DNA of 64,000 nt from Symbiodinium natans (lineage: Eukaryota; Sar; Dinophyceae; Suessiales; Symbiodiniaceae). The stretch is taken from positions 310,001 to 374,000 of the forward strand of contig CAJNDS010002274.1 of the NCBI GenBank assembly GCA_905221605.1. Direction: 5' to 3'. Position 1 is the stretch's first letter, and each line of letters opens with the position of its first letter. Shown in pieces: positions 34,013 through 49,000 of this stretch. Under the pieces are notes generated by a model. That model searched no databases. It was not told where the DNA came from and worked only from the letters and a program-made list of their open reading frames with translations. Position numbers and translations under genes: made by a program.

Positions 34013-37000
34013 TAGTTCAAGCTCGCCGAAGCTTGCTATAGCTTGCGCGCGTGATACTCTCAGGGAAGGGGGTGGGTTTCATGTTTTCGTCCGGCTAGTC
34101 CAGGTTATGCTGGGTACCTTTCTAAGCTCCAGGGGGATTTAGATAGTTGTAAGCTGTACATTTCAGTTTGCAAAATAGGCCCAGCTTTTTCTAGGTCTGA
34201 CCTGCACCGTGTGTTATTGTCACACGATCCCACGTGTAACCTGCGCCGCTCTTGCTTTCTATCGGTGATCTTTTGCCATTCCATTGCCTTACACACACAT
34301 TGCATCAATCAACGATGAAATTTTAGCGCTGCGCGACCCGCCTCCACCTGAGCTTCTGTAACAAGGCAACCCGAACCAGGGGGCTGGGGGGCAGGTGGGG
34401 GAGGGCTGGGAAAAGGCCTCGAAGGCCAATGGAGGCCTCAAGCGAAAGGCCCTCCAAGCTATCTGTGTGGGCGGGGGTTGGGTTGGGGGACGGGGGGGGG
34501 GGCAGGGCTGGTCCCTGCTCCTGGACACTTGTCGGCCCATTTCAGGCCAAGAAGTGCCAAATAAAGGGGCGCAAACCTAATGTCTGGGCTGTGAGGAGGG
34601 GATTAGAGGTGGGGTGCTTGCTTTGTGCTACCCAGACACCTACGGCCCGAGGCCTCGGCGAATTAAACGTATATACCTTACACACATAAGTGGGTACGTG
34701 CGCATGTTCTTGCAAAGAATTGCGTGGAACGTGCCTTACGGCCCTTAAGGACCCCAGCCGCAGCCACCGCGCGGAGGAGCTCCAAGCGCGCACCCACGAG
34801 GGGCTCACGGCGGTGCCTCCGATGCGGCTGAGGAGGATTTGTAGTTGGGGGGTTGAGGGTTTACAGGGCTTGTGTACTATTAGGGTGTTTCAGGTTCCGG
34901 GTTTTGGGACTTGTAGGGTTTGGGGGGTTGCGTAGGCTGAGAGTTTTAAGGTTTGGTTTTTTGAAAGAGGATGGAAGAAGCAAAGGAAAACAGCGCAACG
35001 CCTACTTTTCTCAGGTCCATCGCGTGTACAGCAGGACATGCGCAAGCCTTGCGTGGGACTCAGGTGGACCGGCATGTGCTCCAGAAACTAGGGGCGGGGA
35101 TGTTTTGCGAAGTTCCGCAGTACGGCAGCAGTAGCTGTGGACTCTGCGGGCGCTAAGCAGAAGATTGTTAGACGGGCCGCCCAGGAAACCAAAGCCTACT
35201 TCTCTTCAACCCTTGTGATGAGCCCTTGAGGCCACTGACTGAGGGGAATTATCTCAAGAGCGCCTGATGTGTAAATACTATTCAGTATCATTCCGTGCGC
35301 AAGCACGCAAAAAGGGGGCCCCTCGCTCGGAAAGTTGAGACTCGCGCCAGTATCTGATGATGTGCTTCCCAGGCAGGGCTTTGGCGGGCCTGTGATGACA
35401 TCGCCGGCATCTCAGAATGAGCGAACTTTGTGCTGGAAACCCTGAGACACTTGTCACGAGGAAGGCAAGTTCAGGTTCCCCTTGAAGTCTGCGGCCTTGC
35501 CTGTCGGCCTTTGAATGGCGAATGCCGCCCAAACACAAGCACAAGGAATGAGAGTTCTAAGAGCTTCAACGAGGCCGAACGGGCCGTCACCTCCAGCTCC
35601 TGGAGAAACGTGACACGGTGCGGAGCCCAGATGGGATGCAAGACCCGTTGGGCAGATGGTCGCTGCCACGGCTGACAGGTGCGTCATGAAAGTCCCCGGT
35701 TACGGTGGGACTGGCTTCCTAGCAAAGGAGTTGGTGCAGGACGTTCAGCCCCAAAGCATGTTAAGAGGACGCGCATGTTGGAGACGGTGTCTCGTTTCCT
35801 TCCCACACCATAGTGACCATGGTGTTCAGCTAGCTCAGCTTTGCTGGACTCCTCGTTGGGGTGCGCTGTGCTTGCATCGTCTCATCAGTCAGCTCAGCAG
35901 AAGTGGCGCTTGGCACTTGAGCCGAATGAGAGTTTTGCGAAGTCTCAGGGGAGTGCGCGAAGCGGCGCTGGAGGACCTGCTTCACACGCCCCTCTTTGAG
36001 ACTTGGAACTCCCAGCAGTCAAAGTGGGTGTGTGGCTGCACGGACCTCAACAGCCGGGATCTCAGCCTCTGAGGCAACCGCAGTCGAATGAAAGAGTCGA
36101 GCTGTCTTTGAGCTGTCTTCTTTGACCTACTTTTGCTTCGAGGCTGGTGCGCGGTAGGTCCTGGTGCGCGTCGGGGTCTGAATCGCTTGCATGGCCGGCG
36201 AGTAAACTGGAATGCTTACTGCGACGACGCTGAGATTGCACAGCAGCACCTGGATGGCATATGAATCTGCGAAAAAAAACCACCTTTTTTTCTTGTTCCA
36301 CTCCATTCTCAAACCTGGCGACGACTCGGGGCCCGGGTGATGGGACCATGGGAGCTCAGGTTCTTTGTCGAGCTCTGTGCCGTCTTCCGTGAGCGGGACA
36401 AATACTGGCACGGCAACTTGGAAGGGAGCCCCGTCTTTGAGCTCGAGCTGCATGATGTGCCTTGCCTGTTTGGCACCCGGCTCCTACCCGGCAACTGTTC
36501 ACAAAAAAAAAAGATGGTGCCTGGCAGACGGTTGAAACTACCCATGAGAAATTTCAATTACGAGACGTGCGCAAGTCGAGGTGCAGTTCCAGCTCTGTGA
36601 ACTGGCCCCTTTGATGATCAATGAGTCGAGTTGCAAGCCGAAGTGAAGCTTCACGGGGGGAATTTGGCTCTGGGGCCTTTTCGAACCCCTATGAAAGTAT
36701 ATTCCGTAGAGCTTAGGAGTATGGAGGACAGTGAGTAAGTCCCACGAGCCGATGGAGCCGAGGACAAGTACGAGCGAGAGAGGAAGCAACCAGGGCACGT
36801 GCGGGCGTACCAGCCGCCGAAGACCTGGGACAGCCAGACGGACGCCGCTTCTTTGCACGTAAAGGACTGTATGTAAGACATTGCAAAGAGCCGCTGCTCG
36901 AGTGCTTCGCTGCTTTTCACGACATACACGTCGTTTGTGAGTACCGCAGTGGTTGACTGGTTGACCAGTTTTTTTTTACTTCGTTTCTGGATATGCAATG

Positions 37001-40000
37001 AAGAGTCATTGTGGGTTTAGGGCCCATGACCAGGGAGCTTCCGACATGTTTCCATACGCCATCGGCACCTCTCAGTGCCTCTCAGTGCCTGAGGCCTCCG
37101 AGGCAGCGCGCGCGCCCCTGGAGGCATGCAGGGCGCAAAGAGCGCCTGCTCCGCCGAAGCCCTCCGAGGTGGGGCCCCCCAAGATGCTAAGCGTTAACGC
37201 CGAACGCAGTGGGGAAATGCAACTTTGCTCAAAATCAAAGGCGACTGTAGCATGGTGTGGCCTGACGCCAGGCAAGGAGTTTGACCAGGGGGCGGCAGAA
37301 TGAAGTGGTGGAGGAGCCAGTAGTTCGGAGCAGGGTTTTCGGTTATTCCTCATGCGCCTGAAGCATTCAGACTCAGAGGACCTGGAAGAAGAGAAGCATG
37401 AGAAGCGCTTAAGTACTGCCCTCGACATCTTCTTCGCTGAAGTCGACCGCAATGTTGCCCAGCAAGCAGACGAATTGGAGGAGATCCCCTAAGCCAAGGA
37501 AAGGTGTGGCCAAGCATGTGTCGGTGAGCAGGTCCAGGCAGAAGTCCAAAAATTCGAATGAAAGCCTCACACGTGGCGAGCCAAAAAAGAGTGCATGAAG
37601 GCCTCCCCTTTGCAGGCCTTTGCATTCCACTCCTTTATTGAGCCCTGATCTACAAGTGTGCTGATTGTTTGTAAGTACCTTGTAGAGCTGCATAGCTTAC
37701 GGTGGCAGATTAGATCAGATGACCCTGCATAGACTGCCCCACAATCTACCCTACAGTCAAAGGCAACAGGACCCCCCTGCAGGCTGGAGTTGTGAAAGTA
37801 CTCGCAGTGCAGACTTTGGACAGAGGGCTCAAAAAGACTTTGTAATTTCTTGTAATTTCTTGTAATTCTATTGTGCGCCTTTTCAATTGAAGATGCTCGA
37901 CCGAGTCGACCGAGCAGCCATGCAGCTGATCCAAAGCGCAGCACGATTGGTTTCGCAGAAAAGAGGCTCTCCCGTTGTCAACCTGACAGGCACATGCTAG
38001 GGGTTGGGCATCAGCATCAAGGGCTTGGGGAAGTTTGAAAGCTTATCCTTTCGAAATATCGGGAAGCCACTGTACTTTCCAGGGATCAGTTGACTGTGGG
38101 GTGCTTTCAAGGTCACTCAGAGTCATTCAGAATTTCAAGAATCAAGCTTGCCTGCCTCCGGAGGAGAAGCATCGGGGCCGCAAGCAGAGCGTACTCCAGG
38201 CTGACCAGAAGCGTCTCGTGCCGGCTCGGGGTTGAGTGCATGTATTAAACTTCATGATGTGCTGCTGCGAGTTGGAGGCGAGATGTTGAGCTAAGGTTCC
38301 TGACAGCTGTAAAGGCCACGATGCTTCGACTGTGCGACTGTTGTGCAGGCTCGAAACCTTGGAGATGCAAAGGACGCAGGTCCATCCGTGTATGTGTCCA
38401 TCTCAGCCTTGGCAGCCATGGATCATCGCCGGGGTTTTGCTGCAGTTCTCCTGACAGACCAGTTGCTCTGAGCCTCTTTGAGCACTAGAGGGGCGCATGG
38501 AGTGACCCCACAGTTGATTTCCATAACTCGAGATGCTTGATTTCTAGGATCCCCTTTCCAGGTGGAGTCTCAAAGGGAAGAGGAGGAAGCCAACGAGCCG
38601 GGTCACCCAGTTCGACTGACGCCGGAACTTGATTCTAGTCTTGCCGCTCTCGCAGTCAGGAGACGCCATGTTCTAGCAGAGTCTGGCAGCACCCACGCAG
38701 TGCGAAATCCTGCAGTTCTGACATGTGTCGCGACTCTTGAGGGCTCATCTGCAAGATTCTGCAAGTTGTGTTCTCGCACAACCTCCGTAGCCGCCCTCCA
38801 GCAAGCTCAGCGGCATCTTCGCTCAGAACTTGAAGAGTCAGATTGGGGGTTGGTGCCAGAACACCAGTCCACGGGTGGCATGAACAGTATTCCACGGAAT
38901 GCAAAAAGTGCAATACCGACAGTGGCTTTGGAATATCTATCAAAAAGGGCACAAAACGGCGGACCAGAACTGCCCAGGTTGCTTCACGCGTTGGAGAGCA
39001 AGCTTGGCCGCAGCCCCCAGTACTGACCGAGAGTCGACTCTGATGGAGTTTAGGGAGCTTAGGCTCAAAGCCTCCCAGGAGCTTCGCGCATCCCCTCCTG
39101 AGGCTACAACTTCTCATTGCCAGAGGTGTAATGCCGCCTGGCCAATGGAATTGCTGCTGCCTCTTTTTCATTGCGCGCGCGGGAAACCCTGGGGCACCTA
39201 CCAGTAGGGGCTTTGCACAAACCTACCGAGGCTCGACACCCATTGAAGCCTCTTTTTTTGTCAGGTCGCCTCAAGAATCAGTGACGGGCTCGGTGGCGGA
39301 AGGAACGCTCCTGCTGCCAACCGAGAAAACGGAAGTTTCTCAGTTCTTAGTTTCTGTGGTTTAAGGTTGTGTGTGTGGGTGTGGGACTATCTATTTTTGG
39401 CCAAATGTTCTCACTTTCCTTTTGCCAGTCCTCGTTTGGATTGGCGTGCGATCTCGTTGTCCTTGCTTGTCCGACTCGGGCACGTTGCAATCAATAAACT
39501 TAATAAGCCATCACATGGACCCCAAATGGGATATCCAAGCTTGATTTCCCTCATGGCTGGCCTGGTGGATCACAAGGTTACAGAGATAGTTGTTGAGACG
39601 CTCAGTTGCTCAGCGGCAGAAGAGCCACGCACATCAACAACTTAGGCAGGAACTTGTCTGACAGTGGTGAGAAGCAAGATCGAGCTGCTAACCAGCGAAG
39701 TCTATCGTGTCAAGGCATGCGTCTCCACAAACTCCACCCCAAGTCGAACACTAAATGGTGCGATGCACATTCGCATTTGCATTACATGGCGTTTGCCTCA
39801 AGTTGGCATCCTAAACGCCTGAGCCTTCACCCACATCATGAGAGACATATGCTTTTAGTTAACAGGCTCTATCCCAGGACCGACGCGCCCCTTACAACAC
39901 TTGCACGCCCCTGCCGATGTGGATCCTTCGGCCCTGCCGCTCTGATGCCGGCAAAGAGCGAGCCGAAAGAAATGCCGAAGGCCCGGCAGCTTGGTTTTTT

Positions 40001-43000
40001 GAGGGGGCCAGGGCGGAGGGGGTGGCAACGGTCGTTTAGCTTGGCTGCAACAAGTTCTCCGAGCCACATCGCAGGCAGATCCGCCGGTGGATGCCAAGGG
40101 CAGACAGGCCCGACCTTTCGAGAAACAATGCAAGAAGCACAGTGAAGCCACCAGACATGGCAAGCTACGCATGCTGGTGCCAGGCTGCTTCCAGCTCCTC
40201 CAGACCCGAGGTGCTTTCCTTGAAATGTTGTCAACGTGAGCGCACGAGCGCATGTGCCCATGGATGAGCAGGCAGAAGTTCCCATGAGCAACTATGCCTT
40301 CTTTGTAAAGTGCGCGGCCTTGCCCCCCGCCCTTCTGCTGACATCATGTAAAGTGTGTCACGAAGGTACACATACTCCAATGAGTGCGCTTTGCTTGCCT
40401 ACAACTTCCACGAGCTTGTATCCAAGCTGGGAATCTTCGAGAGCTTTGCGTACAGGCCCTCGGCTCTTGGAGTGGCTCCGGGCTGCCGCCTAGCCCATTT
40501 CAATCGAAGAGTTCAAAGGGGGCTAATTGGGGAGGGTCTGCTCTCAACTTCGACGTCAATTGCCACCCCCAATTGCTGTCTTCTGTCTTGTAGGCACGAC
40601 CATCGCCTAATCAGCGTCACGCTCGCGTACATTCTATACCGCTACCAGGCAGCCGCTGCTCGTAGACTCTCGCAGAATGGCAAGAGCACAGAGAAGCCAT
40701 CGAAAAGAAATAGAAGAGCAAGAGTGGCAGGTGCACCATTGCGACATGGCCTTGGACTTGGCCTTGACGCTGGTGTACTTGGAGGTGCCCTCAAGACTGG
40801 GGTCTTGTTCGCGCAATTGAGTTAATTGCGGGCCTTTTCCTGGGGCCGCAAACATTCAGACGTACATTGAATGGGCCAGTTTGACAAGTGGAGTTGCATA
40901 AACAATTGCGGAGCTCCTTGAAAATCATCCGGGGAGAGTGTGGGGGGTCAGCACGTGGACCAATATTCGCGGGTTGTTCACAGCGGCCATCGTGAAAAAC
41001 CCAATTTGGGCCCTTGTTCCTCACGTGATGCGACGACAAGGTTTGCACGTGCCCCTCTCTTTAGACTCTTAAGCATTAAATGCTTTTTATGGCTCGTGCT
41101 TGCCTGGGCAGAGCGCAGGGGTTGATGTTTGTTCATCTCCTCGTTCCTGCCGGATGCCCCCTAGAATTTCCGAAGCCCGAAGCCCGCATGTGATACATCG
41201 TCGATGTACCCAGTGTCACACCATTGCAACGTGCAAAACATTGCGATCGATTGTGGCTCATTTCTTGATTTGGCACAGTTTTCATCACGAAGATCACACC
41301 ACGGCATTTGAGGGCTTTGGCTGGTGATGGGAGTTCAATGGTTCCAAGCAGGACCTCAGCGGCCAAGTTGAGGCCAAGCCAGAGCTGCGCGAGCCGTTTA
41401 CCGAGATGGTGGCGGTGTGACTGCGTTGTTGTCGTGTGCTGTACTGTTTGTGCCAAGGATATGTTTGTGTTAAATTTTGGGGCCTATATGGGGAGCTCTG
41501 CTCAGGCGATGCCGAGATGCCTTCAATTTGATCTGCGCCTTGTCTGCAGGGCAGCTGACAGAAGCTCTGCGACATTCTGCGATTGAGCTGTCGCCCAGGT
41601 TACATGGCGTTTCTTGCACATGCATTCAACTCGGACCGACCGATTCGACTCGCCGACTGGCCGGAGCCTGATGCTGATCCCGTTGGGCCGTTAGGGCCTA
41701 AATTTCCTGACAGAGGAGCCTGCCAGAACCTGGGCTTTCTTGTTCATTAGGTTCAAAGAGATCGGCTGGCGATCCTTCAAGAATTGCCTGAGCCTAAATG
41801 CTGAGAAGCTCAACAGACTTGACCGCATGAGTTGGGCAAGTCCACCGGATTACTGGCTGAGGTCACCAGTTGAATGCCTACGTATTCTTTCTCTTTTCAC
41901 AAGCTGGGGCCTTGACCCTGTGCAACGTTTTGTAGCGCTTGCAGCGTTTATCAACTCTGCAGTGTATTGCCGGTGGCCTCAATGTGGTGCGCGCGAGGTC
42001 CGTGGATTCAAACTTCGGGTGAATGAAAGTCAGGTGAAGAGGCACCTTTTCATTCTATTCCATTCTGTCCATCAGTCTGGCCTTCTGTCGAAGTTTGAAT
42101 TTTGCAAACATGTCGCGGAAAGAGGTACATCCAGAAGCTCTGCAGTGTCCCAAGCCAAGCACAGACGGCGTCCTGAGAGGAACCTCCTGAGCTTTGCATG
42201 GCTGCAAGAAGCTCTGTAGGCTCAGATTCAGTGGCCCTTCTTAAGAGGCCTGGTGGCAGGTTTCCTTTGGCTGGCAAAGCGCCGGCCGCATCGGACCATC
42301 CGGGAGAAAAGATGGCAGCTGGTGCGCTCGCAAGCTGCTCACACGGCTTTGCGTCCATTCAGAGCAGTTGTTGTTGCAGCCAGAATTGAATAGTGGCAGA
42401 AGACTGCCTGCAGTTAGACGGCCAGTGGATATGGGCGTGGTGGCTTTTTTTTACTTGTGGCTTTGTGTGTCCTGAACCTGATTCTTGGGCACGGGCCGGG
42501 TTTGTTGGTTTCCTGGCGACCTTATATTATTGAGTTTCAGAAACATGCCGCTCTATTGCAAACCCCTTTTCTTTGTTGAGTTTGGGCTAAATTGCGCTCT
42601 ATTGCGAACCACACTAATCAAACCTCACATTAAGTGCGTTCGCTGCGGCTCAGGTTTGAGGGTACGGGGCCACCGGGCCATACCGGGCCACCCCAAAGGG
42701 GTGCCCTGCTTGTTAAGAGTGAGCCGAGAGCCCCCCATGGTTAAACCATGCCCCTAGGAGATGGCCAGGACGAGGCCTGGGCAACTTGGGCCCCTTTGGA
42801 TTCTCGTAGCATTACTGAGAAGCACACCGCCATAACTCAGTTTGTTGCACCATTAAGATGACCATTTTCTTAGTGAGACCGTTTGAAAGAAAAGGAGCCG
42901 CGTTTGTGCACATGCGGTTCACAGCTGCAGGAGTGCGATGAGGAGCCGAATGGAAGGCCTGAGGCCGGGACACAGACCACGGACCCATTTTGTATCTTCG

Positions 43001-46000
43001 CATCTTTAGGGGCACAGGCTGGCTTCAAGGGTGCCAATGGCATCTTTATCGACTACATGTCCCGCAAGGCTCGCAGCAGGCATCCAATGCCAGAGTCTGA
43101 GCGTCATGAAATGGCACGAAGCAACGAGCTCAATGAAGTCGAGCTACAAAGTTGACGCAAAATTGAGTCCGAACATCTGAAACACTCGAGGATGCGATGG
43201 CTGCAGGGGGACCAGAAGTCAAGGCCGGAGATGGCCCACGCAACTTGTGATGTTTTCATTCGATGTGTGCGCGCGATCTCCACATGCGATTTTGCACAGC
43301 CTGCGCATGCCCGACGCCTGCATTGACTTCTGCCTTTTTGAGCCTTGCTTCCAGGCAGAAGATCGCACAGCAGGTGTCGAGGAGCGAGGCAGCTGTGGCT
43401 GTGTTGGGGTTTGCTGTAGCGAAGATTTCTTCCTCGTGCTCGAGTGGAGGCTGGCAACAAAATGCTCCGGAGCTACAAGGTCGTTTGTGCACGTCATTGC
43501 GTTATGTCAGTCAGGTCACGTTGCCCGTTCTGAGTTGGACCTTGTTCGGCCATGTTCTAAGTTCAAGTGTCCGCACGGCAAGTTTCGGCCCAAGCGCATG
43601 CCCGATCGGGAAGATGCGTGCTCGGCCTGCTAGGCCTACTAGGCTTCGAGGAGCGAATATTTTGGATTTTTTTGGACTTGGGTTCAGGTGAGTTGGGGTG
43701 GTGAGGGTGAGACTCTTGGTCGCAGGCACTCTGCAGAATGTGTTCCGAGACTTTCTGGTGAGATGGGACGCACTGCCGCGAAGGAGCATGAAGCATGGCA
43801 GCGTGTACTTTGGAGGCTTGTCCCGTCCTTGCCTAAGAACTGGTACACTTCACTCCGAGCCCAGCATCACTTGGCTCATTTACATATTAGTATACAGTAT
43901 GTACATATACGTATTCTCATTGTCCATGTCTTCATATGCAGTCTGTACATAAACAAACTATGTTTCACACAATGTGTGAATCCCGATATGCCCAAACGGT
44001 GCGCCAATACAAGGGCTTCTTACGTGTAAAAGGGTGTTAGATTTGAGTTGCTCGCGAAGCGCCCGTTCAACGTGCCCGGAAGAAGTCTGGAGCTCCAGTG
44101 GCATCGAAGTCGCTCTTTCGTCACCCATGAAGCTCTTCGAGTCCCCATGTCAGCTCTCACTGCATGGGGTCTGTGCTGGCTTAGGCGGCGACACGCCGCC
44201 AAAGGAGATCCCTACGCTGGGAGCAGCCGGTGGACGGCCCCGGGTCTCGGAGATGACTTTGAAGGACTCTCCTGTAACATCTCAGAGGCAGGAAGGTAAA
44301 AACAGAGCATGTTCGGCGCTGCCTTGGGAGCAGGAGAGGGTGAAGGAATGCCCATATGCCCGCTGGAAGCTGAATTGGACAGTGCTCTGAATGACAAATT
44401 CTCGTGATCTTCAGACTGCTTGCGCCTCCTGCACTGAGGGGATGAGAACGCAAGAGTCCTCGCCAGGCATGAGCTGATGAGCCTGGCACTTTGGCTGCAC
44501 TTGCAGATGCAGGCAATGGCGTGAGAGAATCGAGTGCACTGTGCAGAGATGCTGTGTAGAGGACGTGATCAAGAAGACCGATGTGCCTCCAGGAGTCAGT
44601 TGTCCATGGCGCAGAGCAGAGCATCTCAGAGCTCAGGCTGATTCAGTCTCCCTGAAAGGACCGGTCCTGTTCAACAAGGACTATGACCGGTGCCTGGTCA
44701 CAGAGGAGAGCTGGTCACTTTCGGAGAGGTACAGGCTTTGGTGCAGCTTGACCCTGCGTTCCTGCGCGCGATTCCTAGAGCTTGATCTCGCAAAAAGCAG
44801 GATCTCGAGCGTGCTCAGCCCGTGCTGTCGCATCCCACAAGTTGCACCGGCACAGGCCTCAGATGCCCGCCTGCATCCGCATCACTTTCTGAACGCAGAG
44901 TCTATGCTTCACCCCTTACGCTTCTCCCCCTAAACCGTATATTAAACATCCTAAAACCCTAAATCCTAACCCGAGTTGAGTGTCTCTTCCGAGGCCAGCC
45001 CATCCCCTGGAGCCAGATGCGGAAGGACGAGCTGGAGCCCATCCCGAAGAACCGCCACTTCGGGTGACAAAAGATCAAAAGGGGGTTTAGGTTTTGGGGT
45101 TTGGGGTTTGGGGTTTGGGGGGCTGCGTGGTTTGTATCTGTGTGTGTAGGGTTTAGAGTTTTGGGGTTGGGGGGCGTGGGCGTTGGGGGGCTGATTTTTC
45201 CCTGCACCGAATTGGAAGCTCGGGAAGGGGTTTGGATCTGAGGCCCCAAGGTGCTGTACCCTCCGCTCAGACGTCGGGTGCAAGAGTCGCGGCCGCATCA
45301 GTCGCCATATTTCTGGCAGTCGAGAAACGAGCAGTTCTGGCAGCATTTCCTGTGACACCGGTGTCGTTGTTCCGTGTTCATTCCTGCATGTTTTATGGGG
45401 TTGGAAGATGATTTTGTGGCCCCCCTTTCCCATCTTCCCCAAATGTAATTATAATTGCATCCAAAGATGGCCCCCGCCGATGCCTACATTTAATGACTGA
45501 CATATGTGCAATTGCAGGGTGGGATATTTGAAGTACCTTGAAGTACATAGTTTCGTTTAGGCACAGGCAAGGAGGGGATGTACGGACCTCGTTCCTCGAA
45601 CTTGGCCTGAGCTCGACGGACCATTGGCCCAGAATAGACACAACAACAAGCAGCACAAGCAAGTCGTCTCGATGTCGCGGTTGGCATGTGCCAGGGGTCA
45701 TGCCAATTTATTGTTTCGAGCATCCCCGGATTGAAATGTTGGCGGTGCTGGTGCTCCTTGTTTTATTGTGGGCACTGCGAGGATCAGCGGTTTGTCGGCT
45801 TGTTTTTTGGTGTTGTGGATCAGTTACCTGTACAGAAGCACAGATGTATACCTGCTGTTCTCAATCTATACTCTCCTTGCCAGTGAACATGTACGTTCGC
45901 TTTCAGGGAGGTGCACTTGGCATCCAGCGGGTGAGCTGTCAGCTGTTTATGTCCGACTGTACCGACCCTGCTTTGGCCAATCACGCGTGCTTCTTATGCT

Positions 46001-49000
46001 CTTTCTCCACCGTATCGCCATCCTCAGGACATGTCCCTCCGAACGTCCGATATCGACTATGCCCAGCCGAAGAAAGAGCAGCTAGCATGCGTTAGCTGCG
46101 TTAGCTCCGTACGGCAACCCGTCTCAGAGGCATGCCCGTCATGATGTTGTTCAGGGGTCCCTGTCAGGACTATCCGCCCCAGGAGACGATCTGCCTGCAT
46201 TACAGACTTGTTGACGGCAAGCTATCAGCTACTTGCCGGGAGCACCGCAACAAAACTTTTATTTTCTTGGTATTTCCCTTTCCATTTTTTCTTCCCAAGC
46301 GTTCATTCTCCACGTTCTCGCATTCCGTTTGCATTCGCTTTGCCATTTCTAGAACAACTTTTCTTCGGCTTGTTGACGAAGCCACTCCCACTCTAAGTGC
46401 TGAAGTCACTTGTTTTTCAGCACTCATGTGGCCTTCTGATTGGTGTCGCCAGGTTCGCTTCCTCCGAGTTGCCACCGCAGCCTGAATACAGGCCCACTGC
46501 ATAGGTGTGAGAGAGTTGCAAAATTTCGAGATGTGACGGCTTGTGGGACCTTGCTTTCTGCATTTAACACCCTTCTACTCTAGCAACAGCTACGACTCAG
46601 CGTATCGTATCCGACAGGTGACGTCGACTGTTGAGCAGCTCTGTGAGTAATGAACTGGATGTGGCCTTTATACTGATAAAGTCCAAAGGCTGCACGTGAG
46701 CTGACGGTTGTAACCCAATCTATGCAATCGATTGGAATTTGGCATGCAGTGGCTTGACCTAAGTCCCTGAAACACCCGTGCCAGGGCCTCAGGACGATGC
46801 CCGACGGACGTGGGGGACATCGATGGCTGCGCCGTGCGGCCCGTGGTTCCCGCCTCTCTGTGCGCAGAGCAGAAACTATAGATGATACTACAAATATGAC
46901 ACTCCGAGATTCCGAGCGGGGGAAGAAGAGTCGCTGCACCAAGCAGAACCAAGCAATGGCCCATCGCCTAGGTCCGGCGGCAGTATGGCAGCTCAGCTGC
47001 AACATGTTTGGAGTCACGCCTTTTCGTCACAATCTTTTTCAGCGCTCAACGCTGAGAGGGGCTGGTGACATCCGGCAGTGCGATGTGCAACCGAGGTGAT
47101 ACCATGAGGAGTCTTGCTTGCAGGGATGCGCACGCAAGCAGGTTCAAGTGTGGGTGCCTGCATCCGAGGGTGGAAGACGAGTTCCGCAGCAAGAACAAGG
47201 CCACAAGACATCAAGCAGCCTTTTGCAGTTTCATGCAACTCTCGGTGCTTGCAAAGCTGCATGTTGGAAGTTGGAACTGCTGACCTCTCCAGAACCCAGA
47301 ACTGACGTAATATGACCGTCATGATGCCACAGCGGGAAGTCTGGTAGTTACTGTTTGCATGTAGCTGACCAGTTTCGACGACCTCGACCTGAGCAATTGG
47401 GCGTCCATGAAGGTGAGTGGGCGCAGACACCAGCAGAAGTCGGCTCCATGTCATGTGACTGGGATTGTTCATGCCTGCCAGTGTCTCACTGCCTGCAGGT
47501 GGCCGTCCTGACAACTGACTGAGGGTGGCCATGGCACAAGCCAACCCGACCCCCAGCCCCAGGCGCATGATCATCGTAGAAGGGCCTCCCGTGCAGTTTG
47601 ATCTCCCAAACAAGCATTGTGACGTCTTATGACTGGCCTGGGAAGGCTTCTCCGAATCTGCTGTTCCTGTTGCGACGCGTGCGTTGCAAAGGCAGTTCAC
47701 AGAAGTGCTGCCTCGCCTCCCTTCGCGGCGCTCATCCTTCCAACATGGGAGACGAAAGAGCCGGCGCGACCATGACCGCCGAAGGGAAAACTAATGTCGA
47801 CTTGGAAGCTTGTTGGATGGCCCTTCCTTGTTCATTGTTTCTGGGGGAGGGGGTAAGGTGAGTTACCGGATACCTTTGGAAACATTTCAGCGGTCGGGAA
47901 AAGTTACAAGAAGGACCACCCCCCCCGGCCTCGGTAACATTTTCAGATCGGTCAGTTTTGGTATTGGCCTTTCGCTGGTTCTATGTTTTTGCCTTGAAGA
48001 GTTCCGGGCTTGTCTGGTTTATTGACTTGTGAGAAGCCCGCTTAAACACCCGAAGAACCTCCAGCAAACTAAACCTCAGGAGCAGTAGGCCTTTGCAGAG
48101 AAAGCTGCAAGAAGCCAAAGCTATCTTCACTGCAGCTCTCTTTCCTGGCCTTTCTCTATATCTATATCACAAGAATAGTAAGTATAATTCGTCTTCTAAT
48201 ATAACGAATTCTAACACATATACTTACAAAGTAATTAGAAAATCAGTAGATCAGTAGTAGTAGTAGTAGCAGTAGGTAGTAGGTACTAGTAGGTACTAGT
48301 AGGTAGTAGTAGGTAGTAGTAGGTAGTAGTAGGCGCCGCCGCGCCGGACCGCTTCTCCCGGCCACCTCCCAAAAGAAGCCTTCTGAAGGATGCCCCCCTC
48401 ATACCCCCCCCCTGGGCTCCTCCCCTTAAAAGGTGCCCCTCTGACATGGGTGACTAAAGTTGGTAAAGGGTAGCTATAAGTGCAGCTATGAGTTATGAGA
48501 AGTATTGGACTAATTCTATTTATATGTATATATCCTACAGGTTCCCTACTAACAATCTCATACGGGGCCTTCAACGCTTCGGCCTGGAAATCAGCTCGAG
48601 AAGAAGAACGAGTTCGAAAACGAACCCCTGTGGCTTTCTCTTCTACCGCAAAGAAGTTCTCATCTTCTAACTGAACATTTGAGCAAAAAAAAACTCCAAG
48701 CTTCTAAATTCGCAGAGCCGGTCGCGAATAGCTTTGCGGCCCAGGGCCTCTCTGCAATGAAACATCCCTGGGCGTCAAAGCCATATCTGTCTCTGTTCTC
48801 AGGTTTAGAGTCTGGAGTTTCGGGTGGTTTAGGGTGTTGTTCTGTTTTGTGCTTCCTTTTTTTCTCTCGCCCATAGACCGATTCTGGATCACAGCCTTCA
48901 CCCCCAACTCCACACCAGAGAGGATGACGCTGATGACACCCTCAAAGTCGAAATTCTGGGCTCCAAGAACTTTCAGCTGTTAAGAGCCCATCTGCTTCCA